NCBI GenBank assembly: GCA_035772405.1
Contig: JAYKKM010000218.1
Span: 1-64,000, forward strand
Length of the DNA stretch: 64,000 nucleotides
Direction: 5' to 3'
From: Chrysogorgia sp. JL179-B06
Taxonomy: Eukaryota > Cnidaria > Anthozoa > Scleralcyonacea > Chrysogorgiidae
The notes under the pieces are model-generated. The model did no database searches, was not told the DNA's origin, and was given only the letters and a program-made list of their open reading frames with translations. This document shows, piece by piece, positions 1 to 10,800 of the stretch (within the stretch, counting starts at the first letter, position 1; the number at the start of each line of letters is the position of its first letter). The position numbers and the translations under genes were made by a program.

Positions 1-62
1 TGACTCGTCTTCTTCATTCCGTGTTATTTTGTGATAAAGGTAACATTAAGTATTTTTTCACA

Positions 63-329
63 ATGGGTACATGTTATAGTAAATCGAGTACAGAGCCCAA
101 AAGAAACAAGAATCACAATCGACAAAAAATGTTTGGGTTTGGTGTAAGCTTTGGCAGTAATGATATTAACCTTGAAGGTAATTTACAAATGGGGTATAAT
201 AGCAAAACCATTAAGAACTATGGGTTTGTTCAAACTGTTAATTTACCGAGTGTATTGGAAAATATTTCTTCTGAAGTGTCATGCCAAACAGTGCAAGAGG
301 TTCAAGTTAGAGAACCTGAGATGCCATGA
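63..329 (+). CDS. Small N-acylated protein of Polinton A
   Basis: The protein is 88 residues if translation starts at the ATG at 63. I prefer this start because it exposes the N-terminus MGTCYSKSS, a consensus for N-myristoylation of Gly2 with palmitoylation of Cys4. An upstream in-frame ATG at 21 would bury that signal. No membrane segment follows. The body carries Gly/Phe-rich and LP motifs (FGFGVSFGS, then GY, YG, LPSVLE) that also occur in the 78-residue MGCIPCKS protein of Polinton B (25215-25451). I therefore treat the two as homologues. It lies just upstream of the integrase of the same old element. A membrane-tethered virion or assembly role is inferred; the family is not known to me. 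Confidence 0.6.
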   Translation: MGTCYSKSSTEPKRNKNHNRQKMFGFGVSFGSNDINLEGNLQMGYNSKTIKNYGFVQTVNLPSVLENISSEVSCQTVQEVQVREPEMP

Positions 330-391
330 ATACGAGCGGTGAAAAGACATTTTGTTCATTATGAAGTGTTATGTGACCGAGACAACATAAC

Positions 392-1449
392 ATGAACAAT
401 ACAGACGAATATTTGTCAAGTGTTTACTTTGATCCGAAACGATCTGGAGGATTTGGAGGGGTGGAAGCTCTGTACAGGGATGTGAAAGATGAGGGTAAAT
501 TCACGTTAAATCGTAAACAGGATACGTATACTTTACACAAACCGGTACGACGAAAGTTTAAAAGAAACCGTGTTTTCGTGGGAGTTATTGATGAGCAATG
601 GCAAATGGATTTAGCCGACATGCAGTCTATGCAAACGTTTAACGATGGATATCGGTTTATTCTGGTGTGTATCGATGTGTTCTCAAAGTATGCGTGGTTG
701 GTCCCTCAAGTCGAAAACCGGTCCAGCGCTTGTCGAAGCTTTTAAAGTGATTTTATCGTCAGGGAGGAAGCCTGAAAAGATTTTGACTGACCGGGGAACA
801 GAATTTTTCAACAAACATTTTCAAAAACTTATGAAAGATGAGAATATTCATTTGTATAATACCTTCAATGAAACCAAAGCATCTATCGTCGAACGATTGA
901 TTCGTACCTTCAAGACGAAGATGTGGCGTTATTTCACAGCGAAAAAATCTATGAGATACATTGACATGTTACCCGATTTAGTTTATGCTTACAATCACAG
1001 CGTACATCGCAGTATTAAGACAAAACCAGCTCTTGTGAATCGTGTGAGCGAGGATAAAATTTGGCATACTCTTTACGATAGTGACATTAGTGATTTTTCG
1101 CCTGTTAACTACAAATTTAAGATAGGTGATCAAGTAAGAATTAGTAAGGTTAAACGAACGTTTGAAAAAGGATATTTACCAAACTTTTCAACGGAAATAT
1201 TTACAATGAGTAAGACGATACCACGTCGTCCACCAGTTTACAAACTTCAAGATTACAATGGCGAAGAGATTCAGGGGACGTTTTATGAAACCGAATTTCA
1301 GAAAGTTATTAAACAAGACGATGTTTTTGAGGTTGAGACTATTCTTAAGAAACGTGGAAAGGGTAAAAATGTAAAATATCTTGTAAAGTGGATGGGTTAT
1401 CCTAACAAATTTAATTCATGGTGTCTGCTTCAGAAATAAATCGTCTTTA
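392..1449 (+). pseudogene. Polinton A integrase with chromodomain, two frameshifts
   Basis: This is a retrovirus-type DDE integrase, which inserts Polinton DNA into the chromosome. The N-terminal part up to the first catalytic Asp (WQMDLADM) is in the frame opening at 392. The rest, including the second Asp (LTDRGTEF) and the Glu (ASIVERLIRTF), continues in another frame. The break is a single-base change near 706-709. The C-terminus is a chromodomain (FEVETILKK, YLVKWMGYP, FNSW), where a second one-base loss near 1421-1424 truncates the tail. The intact frame would end at 1449. It is homologous to the intact integrase at 18463-19560. The gene is dead as read, but its motifs are well preserved. 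Confidence 0.85.
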
Positions 1450-1498
1450 AATCATCAACAGTGTCGTGTTTTCTTTTATTATTACTTTTGGTATCGTG

Positions 1499-2254
1499 AT
1501 GAACGGAAAACATTTTTACCTAACTCTTCCAAGCAACGCGCCGCTTTCTACCTTTCCTGACAATTCATCCACTAGTTACAGGGTGAAGTTAACTAAACCT
1601 TTTGATTTAAATGGAGACTGGGAAGCTGGTTTATATTCGGTAACTTATCTGCATACATGGTATAATCTTCAGAAGGGAGATAATCACATATACTTCAGCA
1701 AAGATGGACTTATATTTGAATCTTCAATTGTCGACTTTGGTTATTATGAGTCAATAAAAGATGTCATTAAATCCGTGAATAAGACATTGTCAAAAGATAC
1801 ACAGAGGAATATCTCGATGACTTTTGATATTCGAACGGAAAAAGTGACAATTCATGTGAGAAACGGTTATCAGTTTAGCATGATAGAGAAAATGTCGATT
1901 CTGTTAGGATTTGGTGGGAAGGATGTGAGGATTACAAAGAAAACCATAAGTCCTTATGTCGCTGATAGTAATGGTGCTATGGATTCGATTTTTGTTTACT
2001 GTGATCTAGTGGCGCCACAGATAGTGGGAGATACGAGTGCAAAATTGTTAAGAACTGTTCCCATTGAAGGGAAGATGGGTGATGTTGTCACTAGGACCTA
2101 CAGTAATATGCAGTACGTATCTGTACAGAAAAAGTCCTTTGAGAGCGTTGAGATCCTTTTAAGAGATGACACTGGTCGTGTCATGTCATTTGAACGCGGG
2201 AAGGTGTCAACGACGCTTCACTTTAGACAGCGAAATTCACTCTACTTTACGTGA
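1499..2254 (+). CDS. Polinton A penton-like minor capsid protein
   Basis: The open frame gives 251 residues from the ATG at 1499. An ATG eleven codons upstream adds only a hydrophobic run that I do not think is coding. The family is the Polinton minor capsid (penton, single jelly-roll) protein, which forms the capsid vertices. Visible hallmarks are the N-terminal FYLTLPSN followed by a Tyr/Leu-rich strand region, the motif ILLGFGG near residue 145, and the conserved Cys-Asp-Leu strand (VYCDLVAPQ). The Polinton B protein at 17792-18457 has the same LLGF and C-D-L layout. It lies between the integrase and capsid genes, as usual in Polintons. It is the only capsid-module gene of this old copy that is still open. 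Confidence 0.7.
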   Translation: MNGKHFYLTLPSNAPLSTFPDNSSTSYRVKLTKPFDLNGDWEAGLYSVTYLHTWYNLQKGDNHIYFSKDGLIFESSIVDFGYYESIKDVIKSVNKTLSKDTQRNISMTFDIRTEKVTIHVRNGYQFSMIEKMSILLGFGGKDVRITKKTISPYVADSNGAMDSIFVYCDLVAPQIVGDTSAKLLRTVPIEGKMGDVVTRTYSNMQYVSVQKKSFESVEILLRDDTGRVMSFERGKVSTTLHFRQRNSLYFT

Positions 2255-2263
2255 AGAGAAAAA

Positions 2264-2702
2264 ATGTCCAAGAGTCACGCAGATCATTACATACGTTATT
2301 ATTTGGATCAACAACAGGGAAAAGGGATGAATGTTTTCAGAGGTAGTCCATGGCAGGTCAGATGGGATACGGTTTAGGAGATCTCATGTTGCCAGGACTA
2401 TCATGCCAATGATCAAAAGTGGTGCAAAGACCTTGGGAGGCATTGCATTGACTTCAGGTGCTAATTTTTTGGGGGTGTCCTTGCAGGTAAAAACATTAAG
2501 AAGGCAGCAAAATCTAGATTGACTGAAGCAGCAAAAGTTGCGAAGCGAAGGACTGTCAATAAGATTTTCAGAGTCGAACCGGAAGTGGTAGACATCAACC
2601 TGTTAAACGAAGGGGTAAAAAGAGGAAGACTTCATCTCCTTCTACCACATCTAAACAGATCAAGAGACGAAAAACAACTTGCGTAGAGGATATATTTGGT
2701 TG
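2264..2702 (+). pseudogene. Basic core/membrane-lytic-like Polinton protein, broken
   Basis: It starts MSKSHADHYIRYYLDQQQGK, then a Gly-rich stretch, then a hydrophobic Gly/Ala segment (PMIKSGAKTLGG), then a strongly basic Lys/Arg tail ending in CVEDIFG just before the capsid gene. These parts lie in three different reading frames, so at least two indels (about 2365-2385 and 2475-2560) break it. The layout of a Gly-rich head, amphipathic middle and KR-rich tail is typical of the protein placed directly upstream of the major capsid gene in Polintons, which is often compared with adenovirus core or lytic proteins. The function is inferred from position and composition only. Confidence 0.55.
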
Positions 2703-2706
2703 AAAA

Positions 2707-3960
2707 ATGTCTTTCCTCCTACACCCTAATTCGATAGAATGTACAAAAAGTGAACTTGATTTATTTTCCGTTCCAGCAACACAAATTAGTCTAGAAAAAG
2801 GAAGGTGGGTGGACCACAAGCCTGTTTCAAGTGTTGGAGATAGTGGTTCTATCTCATTTCTTGACTCAGGCACAGAGGACTATGTCGATTTGTCTAAGAC
2901 AATGATGGTACTTCGTGGAAAAGTCACAAAAGGCGACGGAACCGATCTTATGCAAACATGAAAGTGGGACCTATTAACAATTTCCTTCATAGTCTGTTTC
3001 AACAAGTTGACGTATTTCTGAAAGGAAAACAGGTCACTCAGGCTACAGGTACCTATGCATACCGTCCTTACCTCGAGACACTTTTGAACTATGGACCATC
3101 AGCGAAACAATCGCAGCTTACAGCGGCCCTTTTCTACAAGGATACTGCAGGCGCAATGGATGAAGACGATCCAACAAAAGGTGCTAGGGCAAACTATGGG
3201 CTCAGAAAAAGATATCATTTTAGCAAGGAGAGTGGAATTATTGAAATGGTCGGGCCTATATTTTTCGATGTGTTTTTCTCTGAACGCCTTTTACTGAGTT
3301 ATGTTGATCTGAAAGTTATTATGAGCCCTAGCAGTCATGAATTTTGCCTTATGTCACCCGTGGACGGCGCTGATTTCAAAGTGAAGCTTCTCGATGCCAC
3401 TCTTAAAGTCTGCAAAGTGAAAGTCAACCCTAGTGTATCTTTGGCTCATGAAATGGCGTTGAAAAATTGCCCGCCATATATCCTATTCGACGTGTCGAGT
3501 ACAAGAGTTTTGTGGTTCCAGCACGAAACCTATCTGCAACGAAAGAAAGTGTCTTCGGCGCCTATGTACCGAGATCTTTTGTCTTTGGTTTGGTCGAAAG
3601 TGCTGCGTTTAATAAAACTTTAAGAGAAATCCTTTCAACTTCCAACATTTTAACGTGGCTTCACTCGCCCTTACGGTCAACGGTGAGGCTATACCTTTTA
3701 AACCGTTGAAGCTATCGTTTGGTGTAAATCAAAGATTTATCGAAGCATTTTACACACAGTTTTCAGGAACTGGGAAAATGTATTACAATGCATGTATTAC
3801 AATTTTGACAGTTATGGGAAACCGTCTGGACATAATGAAACATTTAAAATATATTTAGACGATCGTTGTGTAGAATGGGGTTTTAACAATCGAGAATTGC
3901 AAAGTATTTGGACTGATGTATGTGGTCATTATTGTGTGTTTTACCTGAGTCACAGAGCTC
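2707..3960 (+). pseudogene. Polinton A major capsid protein (F54H12.2-type), several frameshifts
   Basis: This encodes the double jelly-roll major capsid protein of the lineage known from the C. elegans F54H12.2 family. The N-terminus (SFLLHPNSIECTKSELDLF, then DYVDLSKT) is in the first frame to 2961. The central part (FLHSLFQQVDVFLKGKQVT, YAYRPYLETLLNYG) is in the next frame to about 3470. A third frame carries PAIYPIRRVEYK. Further frames carry the C-terminal half to about 3960. At least four frame changes are needed, so it cannot make a full capsid protein. The order penton, basic protein, capsid is the normal Polinton arrangement. Confidence 0.8.
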
Positions 3961-3966
3961 GAGGTC

Positions 3967-4122
3967 ATGTATGAGCAAAATAGTTATATGTTTGATAACA
4001 ATATGTCAAACGATAAGAAAGTTTTCAGATTTGTCAATAATCATTTTCATACAGCATCCAAAATGTCAGGTATTAGTCAGTCTAGTAAGAAAATTAGCCG
4101 AGTAAATGTAAGGAAACCATAA
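3967..4122 (+). CDS. Short open frame after the capsid gene
   Basis: This is a 51-codon frame (MYEQNSYMFDNNMSNDKK start) that ends just before an AATAAA at 4152. It has no membrane segment and a basic C-terminus. I do not recognise it. It may be a small late gene of Polinton A or the altered tail of the neighbouring broken capsid frame. Confidence 0.3.
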   Translation: MYEQNSYMFDNNMSNDKKVFRFVNNHFHTASKMSGISQSSKKISRVNVRKP

Positions 4123-4151
4123 TCGTTTTAGCATTACTTTTAGTATTTTGT

Positions 4152-4311
4152 AATAAAAAATGTTTTAACATTGTTTATTGGTCTTGTTCTTTGGGCCCCT
4201 CTTGACTTGAAAATGTTTTGATTCCCGCCCCTTGCACACTTGATCATTTTACAAAGAGACAGTTCCCCCCACGCAAAATGACAACAAAAGATCAATTAAA
4301 AACAGTTTATT
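4152..4311. terminator. Facing poly(A) signals between convergent Polinton A genes
   Basis: AATAAA at 4152-4157 follows the rightward capsid block, and TTTATT (AATAAA on the minus strand) at 4306-4311 follows the leftward gene at 4391. The spacer has no open frame and holds runs of C. It is read as ordinary eukaryotic 3' ends. Confidence 0.45.
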
Positions 4312-4390
4312 CCTTAACAAACACGCAAAGGTTTACACGCATCTTATTAATAAGGTTGCCATCGCTTTGGTGGCGATTTTCCTTTAGTAA

Positions 4391-4863
4391 TTAGTTTCCC
4401 TCCACAGGTGTCAATAGATACTTGGAAGGGCTTTCGGGACCTAATTGTTGTGAACGCGCGTGTGGTTCTTCGTCTTCCGACAATATCTGTTGTGACTGTT
4501 TCCAGCGTGCGTCGTTACGTACTAAATCTCTCGGCATATTCATCTTTGCTAGAACTCTGAAGAATTCCTTTGAGCCAACATGGTCGAAATTTTGTCTTCT
4601 CACAGCATCACTTAAGAGATCTGAAATATTCGATCCTTGGATATCAACACCAGATAGTTTTACTTGTCCAGACTTGTTCCAAGAAATCATGCCAGGATGT
4701 GTCTTTAGGGCCCTGTCACGCATGGTTTTAGGTATGGAGTCGACGATAGTCGAATCACTTAATCTCTCTCTTGGCATCCCCTCCGATGGTCCAACATCTT
4801 CTGCATGGGGTACATTTTTCAATGCAATATTAACAGTAGGAAAGTCAACGTTCTTCTGATGCT
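4391..4863 (-). pseudogene. Polinton-associated conserved protein, 5' end cut by a MITE
   Basis: The leftward open frame continues upstream to 5002, but everything beyond 4863 is MITE sequence, so the first residues of that frame are not native. The native part has the pattern IPKTMRDRA, MISWNKSGQVKLSG, GSNISDLLSDAVR, GSKEFFRVLAKMNMPRDLVRN. I recognise this as a multicopy family seen next to Polintons in many animals, without a known function. It reads toward the capsid gene. The original start codon was probably lost when the TTAA-targeting MITE inserted. Confidence 0.5.
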
Positions 4864-5317
4864 TTAACTCTTTCCCTACGGGCGCAGTTAAAATGGGTCG
4901 TTGATGACCCGCAAAGTCGTCAATCGAAAAACACGGCACACGGTAACGCAAGATTAAAAATTGAAATTCGACAAGCGCCAGGAACATGAAATCCACGCAC
5001 ACGCCAAGTTTGATTTGATTTCATAAACAACTCTGCGATTGGTGGCATTTTGAGTTTTCAAGATGCTATGCGGGCGTGCAACATGGCCTTTTCTGGAAAA
5101 ATGTAAATTTTTCAACCTGATTTATGATAATTAATGCTAATTTATATTAACATAATGTGTTTTGTTCGGGAAATTTAAAAGAACAAGTAAAAGCCGGTTT
5201 ATTGGGCTTCCAGAAAATGTATAGCTTTCGCAACAGTTATGGTTATTTCAAGAGATATCAATAGAACAACGTGGTCGTTCAATTTTTGATGTTTTTCAGC
5301 CGTAGGGAAAGAGTTAA
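4864..5317. mobile_element. TTAA-flanked MITE, copy 1
   Basis: The element starts TTAACTCTTTCCCTACGGGC and ends GCCGTAGGGAAAGAGTTAA, giving inverted termini of about 15 bp with TTAA at both edges. It has no coding capacity. It is nearly identical to copy 2 about 460 bp downstream. TTAA targets suggest mobilisation by a piggyBac-like (or Kolobok) transposase. It truncates the 5' end of the leftward Polinton A gene. Confidence 0.8.
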
Positions 5318-5781
5318 TAAGCAATAATAGGTAAATTGAAAATAATCGAAGAAAAAGCGTGAAAGGAAAAGCAGTTTATATGTTGAATTGAAAATAATCA
5401 ATGTAAATACAGTTTAACAAAGCAAAAAAATGGTCAGTGACAAAAAATGAACCCCCTTCTCTGCTCCCCCCTACATGAGAGGAATTATGTAAGGGTTACC
5501 CGAAGCAGAGTCTCTGCAGAGATCCCACCCGCACCGGTCCACCTGCACGGGAGCTCATACTTTTAAATATATACGCAAGCTATCTATACACTACAAAGAC
5601 AATAGGTTCTGTGCATGTGGGTCAAAAAGGTCAAAATTCACCGTGTTTAGAAATGTAGGAAATAATTCACCAAATTGGCTTAAAATTTGATGTGTGTTGT
5701 TTAGCCGACTTACAACGATGATGAAAAATTCAGGCGAAAATATAAAATTGATCGATGCGAAAAAATATCGGCCATTCTATA
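5318..5781. other. Non-coding gap between the two MITE copies
   Basis: This stretch is AT-rich, with a short C-rich patch near 5455-5475. No open frame, RNA gene or repeat is recognised. Confidence 0.5.
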
Positions 5782-6239
5782 TTAACTCTTTCCCTATGGG
5801 CGCAGTTAAAATGGGTCGTTGATGACCCGCAAAGTCGTCAATCGAAAAACACGGCACACGGTAACGCAAGATTAAAAATTGAAATTCAACAAGCGCCAGG
5901 AACATGAAATCCACGCACACGCCAAGTTTGATTTGATTTCATAAACAACTCTGCGATTGGTGGCATTTTGAGTTTTCAAGATGCTATGCAGGCGTGCAAG
6001 ATGGCCTTTTCTGGAAAAATGTAAAATGTAAATTTTTCAACCTGATTTATGATAATTAATGCTAATTTATATTAACATGTGTTTTGTTCGGGAAATTTAA
6101 AAGAACAAGTAAAAGCCGGTTTATTGGGCTTCCAGAAAATGTATAGCTTTCGCAACAGTTATGGTTATTTCAAGAGATATCAATAGAACAACGTGGTCGT
6201 TCAATTTTTGATGTTTTTCAGCCGTAGGGAAAGAGTTAA
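5782..6239. mobile_element. TTAA-flanked MITE, copy 2
   Basis: It has the same termini and body as copy 1, in the same orientation, with a few substitutions and one short tandem duplication (aaaatgtaaaatgtaaat near 6018-6035). TTAA occurs at 5782-5785 and 6236-6239. The high identity points to recent spread or to a local duplication of the 0.46-kb unit. Confidence 0.8.
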
Positions 6240-7252
6240 GTTCAAATAACGTTCGAGATTTACATTGTACAACTTTTGTTTCACATCATCATTCATATCA
6301 GCATGCTTCAAGGTTTCTTCCATGTTCTAGTCAATGTTCATCAAGTTTGCGACAAGAGGGGATGTCTCTTGTTTTTGTTTACGCTCAAGTCTAGCAAGTA
6401 CATCTTCAGGAACGAGAACCATATGCTTAAGGTGGCTGCATACTGTTCCGCATTGGAATGAGACTATTAAGGAAAATAGCCTTTATTTTATGTACTGATG
6501 GATTGAATCGTGTTTTAAGTAATCAGTGAAGTAGTCTGAATATTGTCCTGATGTTATTGATGTATAAATGACTTAATAATGAGTTAAACATGGTAACCAT
6601 GGTGTAATTAAGGTAAGTAAAATTGCTGCTAATTTGCCGTTTTTTGGTCATTATCTCACGAAACAGTTCGGTGACCCCCAAATTTTAAGCGTTCATTGTT
6701 ATTTAATTTCGCTGCTGCATCTTTCAAGAACAAATATAAAAATTCTGTAGATCCAAACAGCAGCAATTTTTGATGATTTGAATCTACAGAATTTTTTTTA
6801 ATTTGACTATTTGTTAGAACACATGAATATATATTTGTGTACAAAATTTGAGGGTATGTTACCGAGGGTTCTTTCAAACTACGGCCGTTTATTTGTATAA
6901 CGTCGGCACGGCCAAGCTACTTTTTTATGCTTGCAAGATCAATGGTTTGTCATGCGGGTTACTGTTAATCGCGGGCGCAGCTAAAAAAACACGCAATTTT
7001 CACGCGAAAAAGTAAGGCTGGTTTTGTTTTCTCAACGAAGGGGTGAAAGTCTTTGCAAAGGAAGTATCAAGCAGTGTCATTAGTTAGTGTTTTCAGCACT
7101 CAATCGAAGACGTTCAAGGATTTTTTAATCTTCATTACACGAGCTTTTTTGTTGATTTCATTATTCGTTCGTCAAAGCCATATTTAATACTCTGTGCCGG
7201 ACTGCTAGTCTTACCAAATCTTACCAAAGTACAGAGATTCTCGCACGATAAC
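6240..7252. other. Non-coding left flank of Polinton B
   Basis: There is no supported gene. The frames present are short and lack recognisable motifs. A copy of agcagcaattttt-type sequence near 6755-6795 forms a weak inverted repeat around ATCTACAGAATTTTT. The 6 bases at 7247-7252 are the left target duplication of Polinton B. Confidence 0.5.
7247..7252. repeat. Left target-site duplication GATAAC
   Basis: It is identical to 26826-26831 immediately outside the right TIR. The length of 6 bp is as expected for Polinton integrases. Confidence 0.95.
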
Positions 7253-7330
7253 AGTAGTAGGAAAGTGCCGATTCTAACTCGTTTCGGAAAAATGAGCCAG
7301 AATCGGCATAGGGGTGGTCGAAATATCCAG

Positions 7331-7513
7331 TATCTCCCCCTATTAAAACACTGTTAAAAATAAACCTAGGGGGGTACCACCCCCCTCAACTTATCTCCCC
7401 CTATTAAAACACTGTTAAAAATAAACCTAGGGGGGTACCACCCCCCTCAACTTATCTCCCCCTATTAAAACACTGTTAAAAATAAACCTAGGGGGGGTAC
7501 CACCCCCTCGACT
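7331..7513 (+). repeat. Three 61-bp tandem units in the left TIR
   Basis: Units start at 7331, 7392 and 7453 with TATCTCCCCCTATTAAAAC. Each contains AAAAATAAACC followed by a near-palindrome AGGGGGGTACCACCCCCCT. The third unit differs by one or two bases in the G/C runs. The mirror set lies at about 26565-26747. Candidate roles are terminal-protein or SSB binding, promoter or packaging; these are inferences. Confidence 0.9.
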
Positions 7514-7769
7514 TTCAAAACTAACAGCAAACAATAAGGCGAAAACACATCATTTCACCCCCACCCCCCTAGACTTTGAAAATCAAAGATGTTCGCCACG
7601 TGTTCCAAAAATTATTTCCAAGGTACGACAAGGGGGCTCCGTTTCAGAGCCCCCCTAGGGTTCTTTCGCCACGCTCAAAAGCAAAATGGTTTTGTGGAGG
7701 TACACACTAAGGGGGGTGTATCACCCCCCCTTGGTACACAGTAGTGACTTTGAAAATCAAAGGTATGAC

Positions 7770-7796
7770 AAGGGGTCTCCGTTTCGGAGACCCCTT
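7770..7796. terminator. Perfect TIR hairpin downstream of PolB
   Basis: A 12-bp stem AAGGGGTCTCCG pairs with CGGAGACCCCTT around a 3-base loop. It lies 31 bp past the leftward PolB stop. A related GC-rich hairpin (GGGGGCTC/GAGCCCCC) stands at about 7632-7655. Confidence 0.7.
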
Positions 7797-7826
7797 AGGA
7801 TTCTTTCGCCATTTTTTTTACTTCCT

Positions 7827-10800
7827 CTAGATTCTAAAGTGTCCCAAGGCCAGTGTGTTAATTCCATCCGGTAGGATGTGTCGCTTGTCATCGTCAGCAC
7901 TTAAGGCTTTCTTGTTCACAGCCTCCGTGTAGATCTCGTGTTTGTGAGATCTGAACACATTCATTGTTCTGTAGATAGGTAGTCTACTGAAAAGACACTC
8001 TCTGTAGTCGTCGAACACTATGTTTTTGTCAACCACAGCCTTCTTAACACCTTTGCACTTCTTCTGATCGCCACGTAGTGTTAGGAATGCATATAGCTTC
8101 GCCCTGAGTCCAACAAATTCTAACACCTGCTCGCCATGATGCTCGTCTTTCATCATGCCAATTACTTTCTTGTTCTTACCTACTGGAATACGACTCGGGT
8201 GGTTTCTCGAGTAACCAGACGTGTCGAACTCTCTCTCAACATCGTCAGCGATGTCGTCATAGAAATCTTCAGTGAAGATCTCGTACATGAGACTGTCCGT
8301 GTCTGTGAAAAGTAGAGTAGCTCTGTCACCATACTTCGGTTTGATGTAGTCGTAATGAAACTCATACATGATAGTCTTACTAATATCTAAGATAGACATC
8401 CCGAGATAGACAGGCTTGTCAAATTTCACTTTGGTTCGTCTCATGTGGACGGCGACCAAGTTCTCGTCGAAAATAGTTCTGTGATGGTAGTTAGGCTTGG
8501 CAACTAACTTTCTCATCTTCTCCTCCGTGGTGACTAGCTGGATGTCAACCCTGTTCCTAATGTTCTCCATCGTCTTACCGAACACACTGTTGTTCATAAG
8601 CTTGAAGAAGTCCTTCTCGAACTCATTCTTCGCCTTAGTTCTAAGCTGGGTGTTGAGGTTGATGTATGGTTTCATCCACCGACTCTCGAAAAATGTGAAC
8701 CCACGATGGATTTTCGTGAGCTTCAATCCTAACCTAAGATATAACTCGAGGTTTTTCTTGTGGAGCACGTAGCTAGTCTTGTTGTTCAAGTTCGGGATGA
8801 GTTTCTCTATCCCGTTAACCATGACTCTCTCCGGTGCTAGTGGATAGTCGTTATGAAGGTCGTGAAGTTCTTCTGGATATTCCAGATCCACTTCGAGAAT
8901 GCATGGCGTGTCTCCCCAGTTCGCTAGCTGCTCTTCTGTCATCCACTTGAAACCGTGTGTGGGTAGTGACTCACACATCGCGCCACCATAGAGATTATTT
9001 TTGTCTAAGTCTGGTAGAAAGACGCTCGGCTTCGTTGGATCATATAGTGAGTCACCAGTTCGCTCCTCACTGCTGATATAATCCATATGCTTGTTGTTAG
9101 CCACAGCATGTCTCTTCGTGATGGTGCTAACCCCACCACGGATCCCGGCTTCTATCATCAAGAGCATGTCGATGTCTGTTATTAGCTCGAGCTCTTGTCC
9201 AGTGAATTTGAGCAACGCGTCCCATGCTAACCCAGGTGAGGTGAAATAGAACGCTGGATCCAACTGGTAGTGTGTCTTGCACGTCTTTCTGAAGTTCTGA
9301 AAGACGTCTTCGAGTAACATGACATCTGTCTTAAGGTAGAGGTCGTGATATTCACGCATAGTCTTCATGTCGAAGTGTTTCCAAACCTCAGTAGCGTGTC
9401 GATAGTCTTCTTCAGAGATGTCAGTGTCGTTAAGTTTAGAGTGGAACTTCTCGATAGTTGGCAAGCATCTCTCGTCGAGAGATGATAACCCGGTCATATG
9501 CTCATAGGGATAGACACCTTTCCGAGAGACTAACTTGAAGTCGTCTCCAAACACTTTCTTAGTCGAGATGAGGTCATCACTATCAAGGTTTTTGACTAGC
9601 TTGTCTAAACTCGACGGCATGAATTTGAAGCTGTCGAGAAATCTGATTTCTCTCTTGATAGGTCTCTCTTCTCCGTCATTATCTGTCTCATAGTCCACGA
9701 TGATGTCCTTACTGAACGAGATGTATTTCTCCTCGTTGTTCGGAATGCACTTGATGTCACCCTCTGTGACACTGAGGTTTTTCACGAAGAGATGTGAGTC
9801 ATAGCCAGACCCATTATGAAAAATAACTGGGATGAACTTCGGGAGCTTGTATTTTAAGTTACAGCTGCTATGAGCAGCTCCACGGTACTTACCTGTGAGG
9901 TGACAGTGATCTCGAACTTTACGGTCTGGATTACCTTTTTTCGTCTTTTGAGTCCAGTCTTTTTGACACAACCAACACGTCTCGCTACTATCATGAACTC
10001 TCTTGTCTTCTGGTCTGAAGGTCATCTCCTTTGCTACTTTGAACTTCTCATAGATGTTCTTAACAGCTCTCTCCAACTCTATAACGAACTTTTCACCGAT
10101 GTTCTCGTCCTCGGTCTTTTTCGTGTAGAGATAGGGCTCTTCGTAGTGGAGACTATCGTCGAAACACTTGAGATGAAAGCAGAACCCGGACGGTGTGTGA
10201 TGCTGGTATTTGGTCGTTGAGCTAGCTGCTGGATTGTTAACACAGCTATCGATAGGTTCGATGGAACTCTCGAAATCTGCGTAGACCACGAACGGTACGT
10301 CTTGCGTCTTATAGACGTTTTCGAATTTTATAGAGCTCCCCTCTTCCGGCATTTCGGTCTTGATGCTGTCCACGTTAGAGCATCGTTCGGTGTGTTTCTC
10401 CAGGACGTCCTGTGAGGTGAAGTTGTTGATACAGCGAGAACAGAAGAAGGTCGTGTGTCCATGCTTACTTTTCGTGCTGGACAACAACCTACTCATGTTC
10501 TTAACCCACGCGTAGTGAGAGTTAACTTTTCCGTCTTCGTCCTCTTCCGTGACGAGCAACAGATTGATGGTGTCTTTCGACTCACCTCCGATGAGAAGTG
10601 GGTAGACACCCGTTTTCTCTTCATACGCGAACACGTTGACGTTAATCTTGTTGGCTCTCGTGAATTTTTTGATCTCAGATAGTGGTGTTGGGAATGAGAT
10701 TCCAGTCCAGTCGAATTTCTCTGACTCTATCCTTAGGTTTTTGCTCAGTCTCTCGACATTTTTTTGTTCTAACGACCTAGCGGAGGTTATAGCCCACTTG

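Larger units (their letters stand above)
7253..7811 (+). repeat. Left terminal inverted repeat
   Basis: It matches the reverse complement of 26267-26825 over its full 559 bp as far as I can compare by eye. It holds three 61-bp tandem units, a GGGACC-type C/G tract region and two strong hairpins (near 7631-7656 and 7770-7796). Each hairpin is followed by a sequence close to TTCTTTCGCCA. The short open frames inside are reading-frame noise. The TIR ends 16 bp before the PolB stop codon, so the 12-bp-stem hairpin at 7770-7796 lies just downstream of PolB. Confidence 0.95.

Noticed and set aside
7331..7513. Regular spaced repeats in the TIR considered as a CRISPR-like array
   Set aside because: The 61-bp units are continuous tandem copies without unique spacers and occur in a eukaryotic transposon TIR.
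7686..7874. Open frame in the left TIR and its twin at 26198-26392
   Set aside because: Both arise from the TIR repeat with C/G runs; neither has motifs, and they overlap polB or the 250-residue gene.
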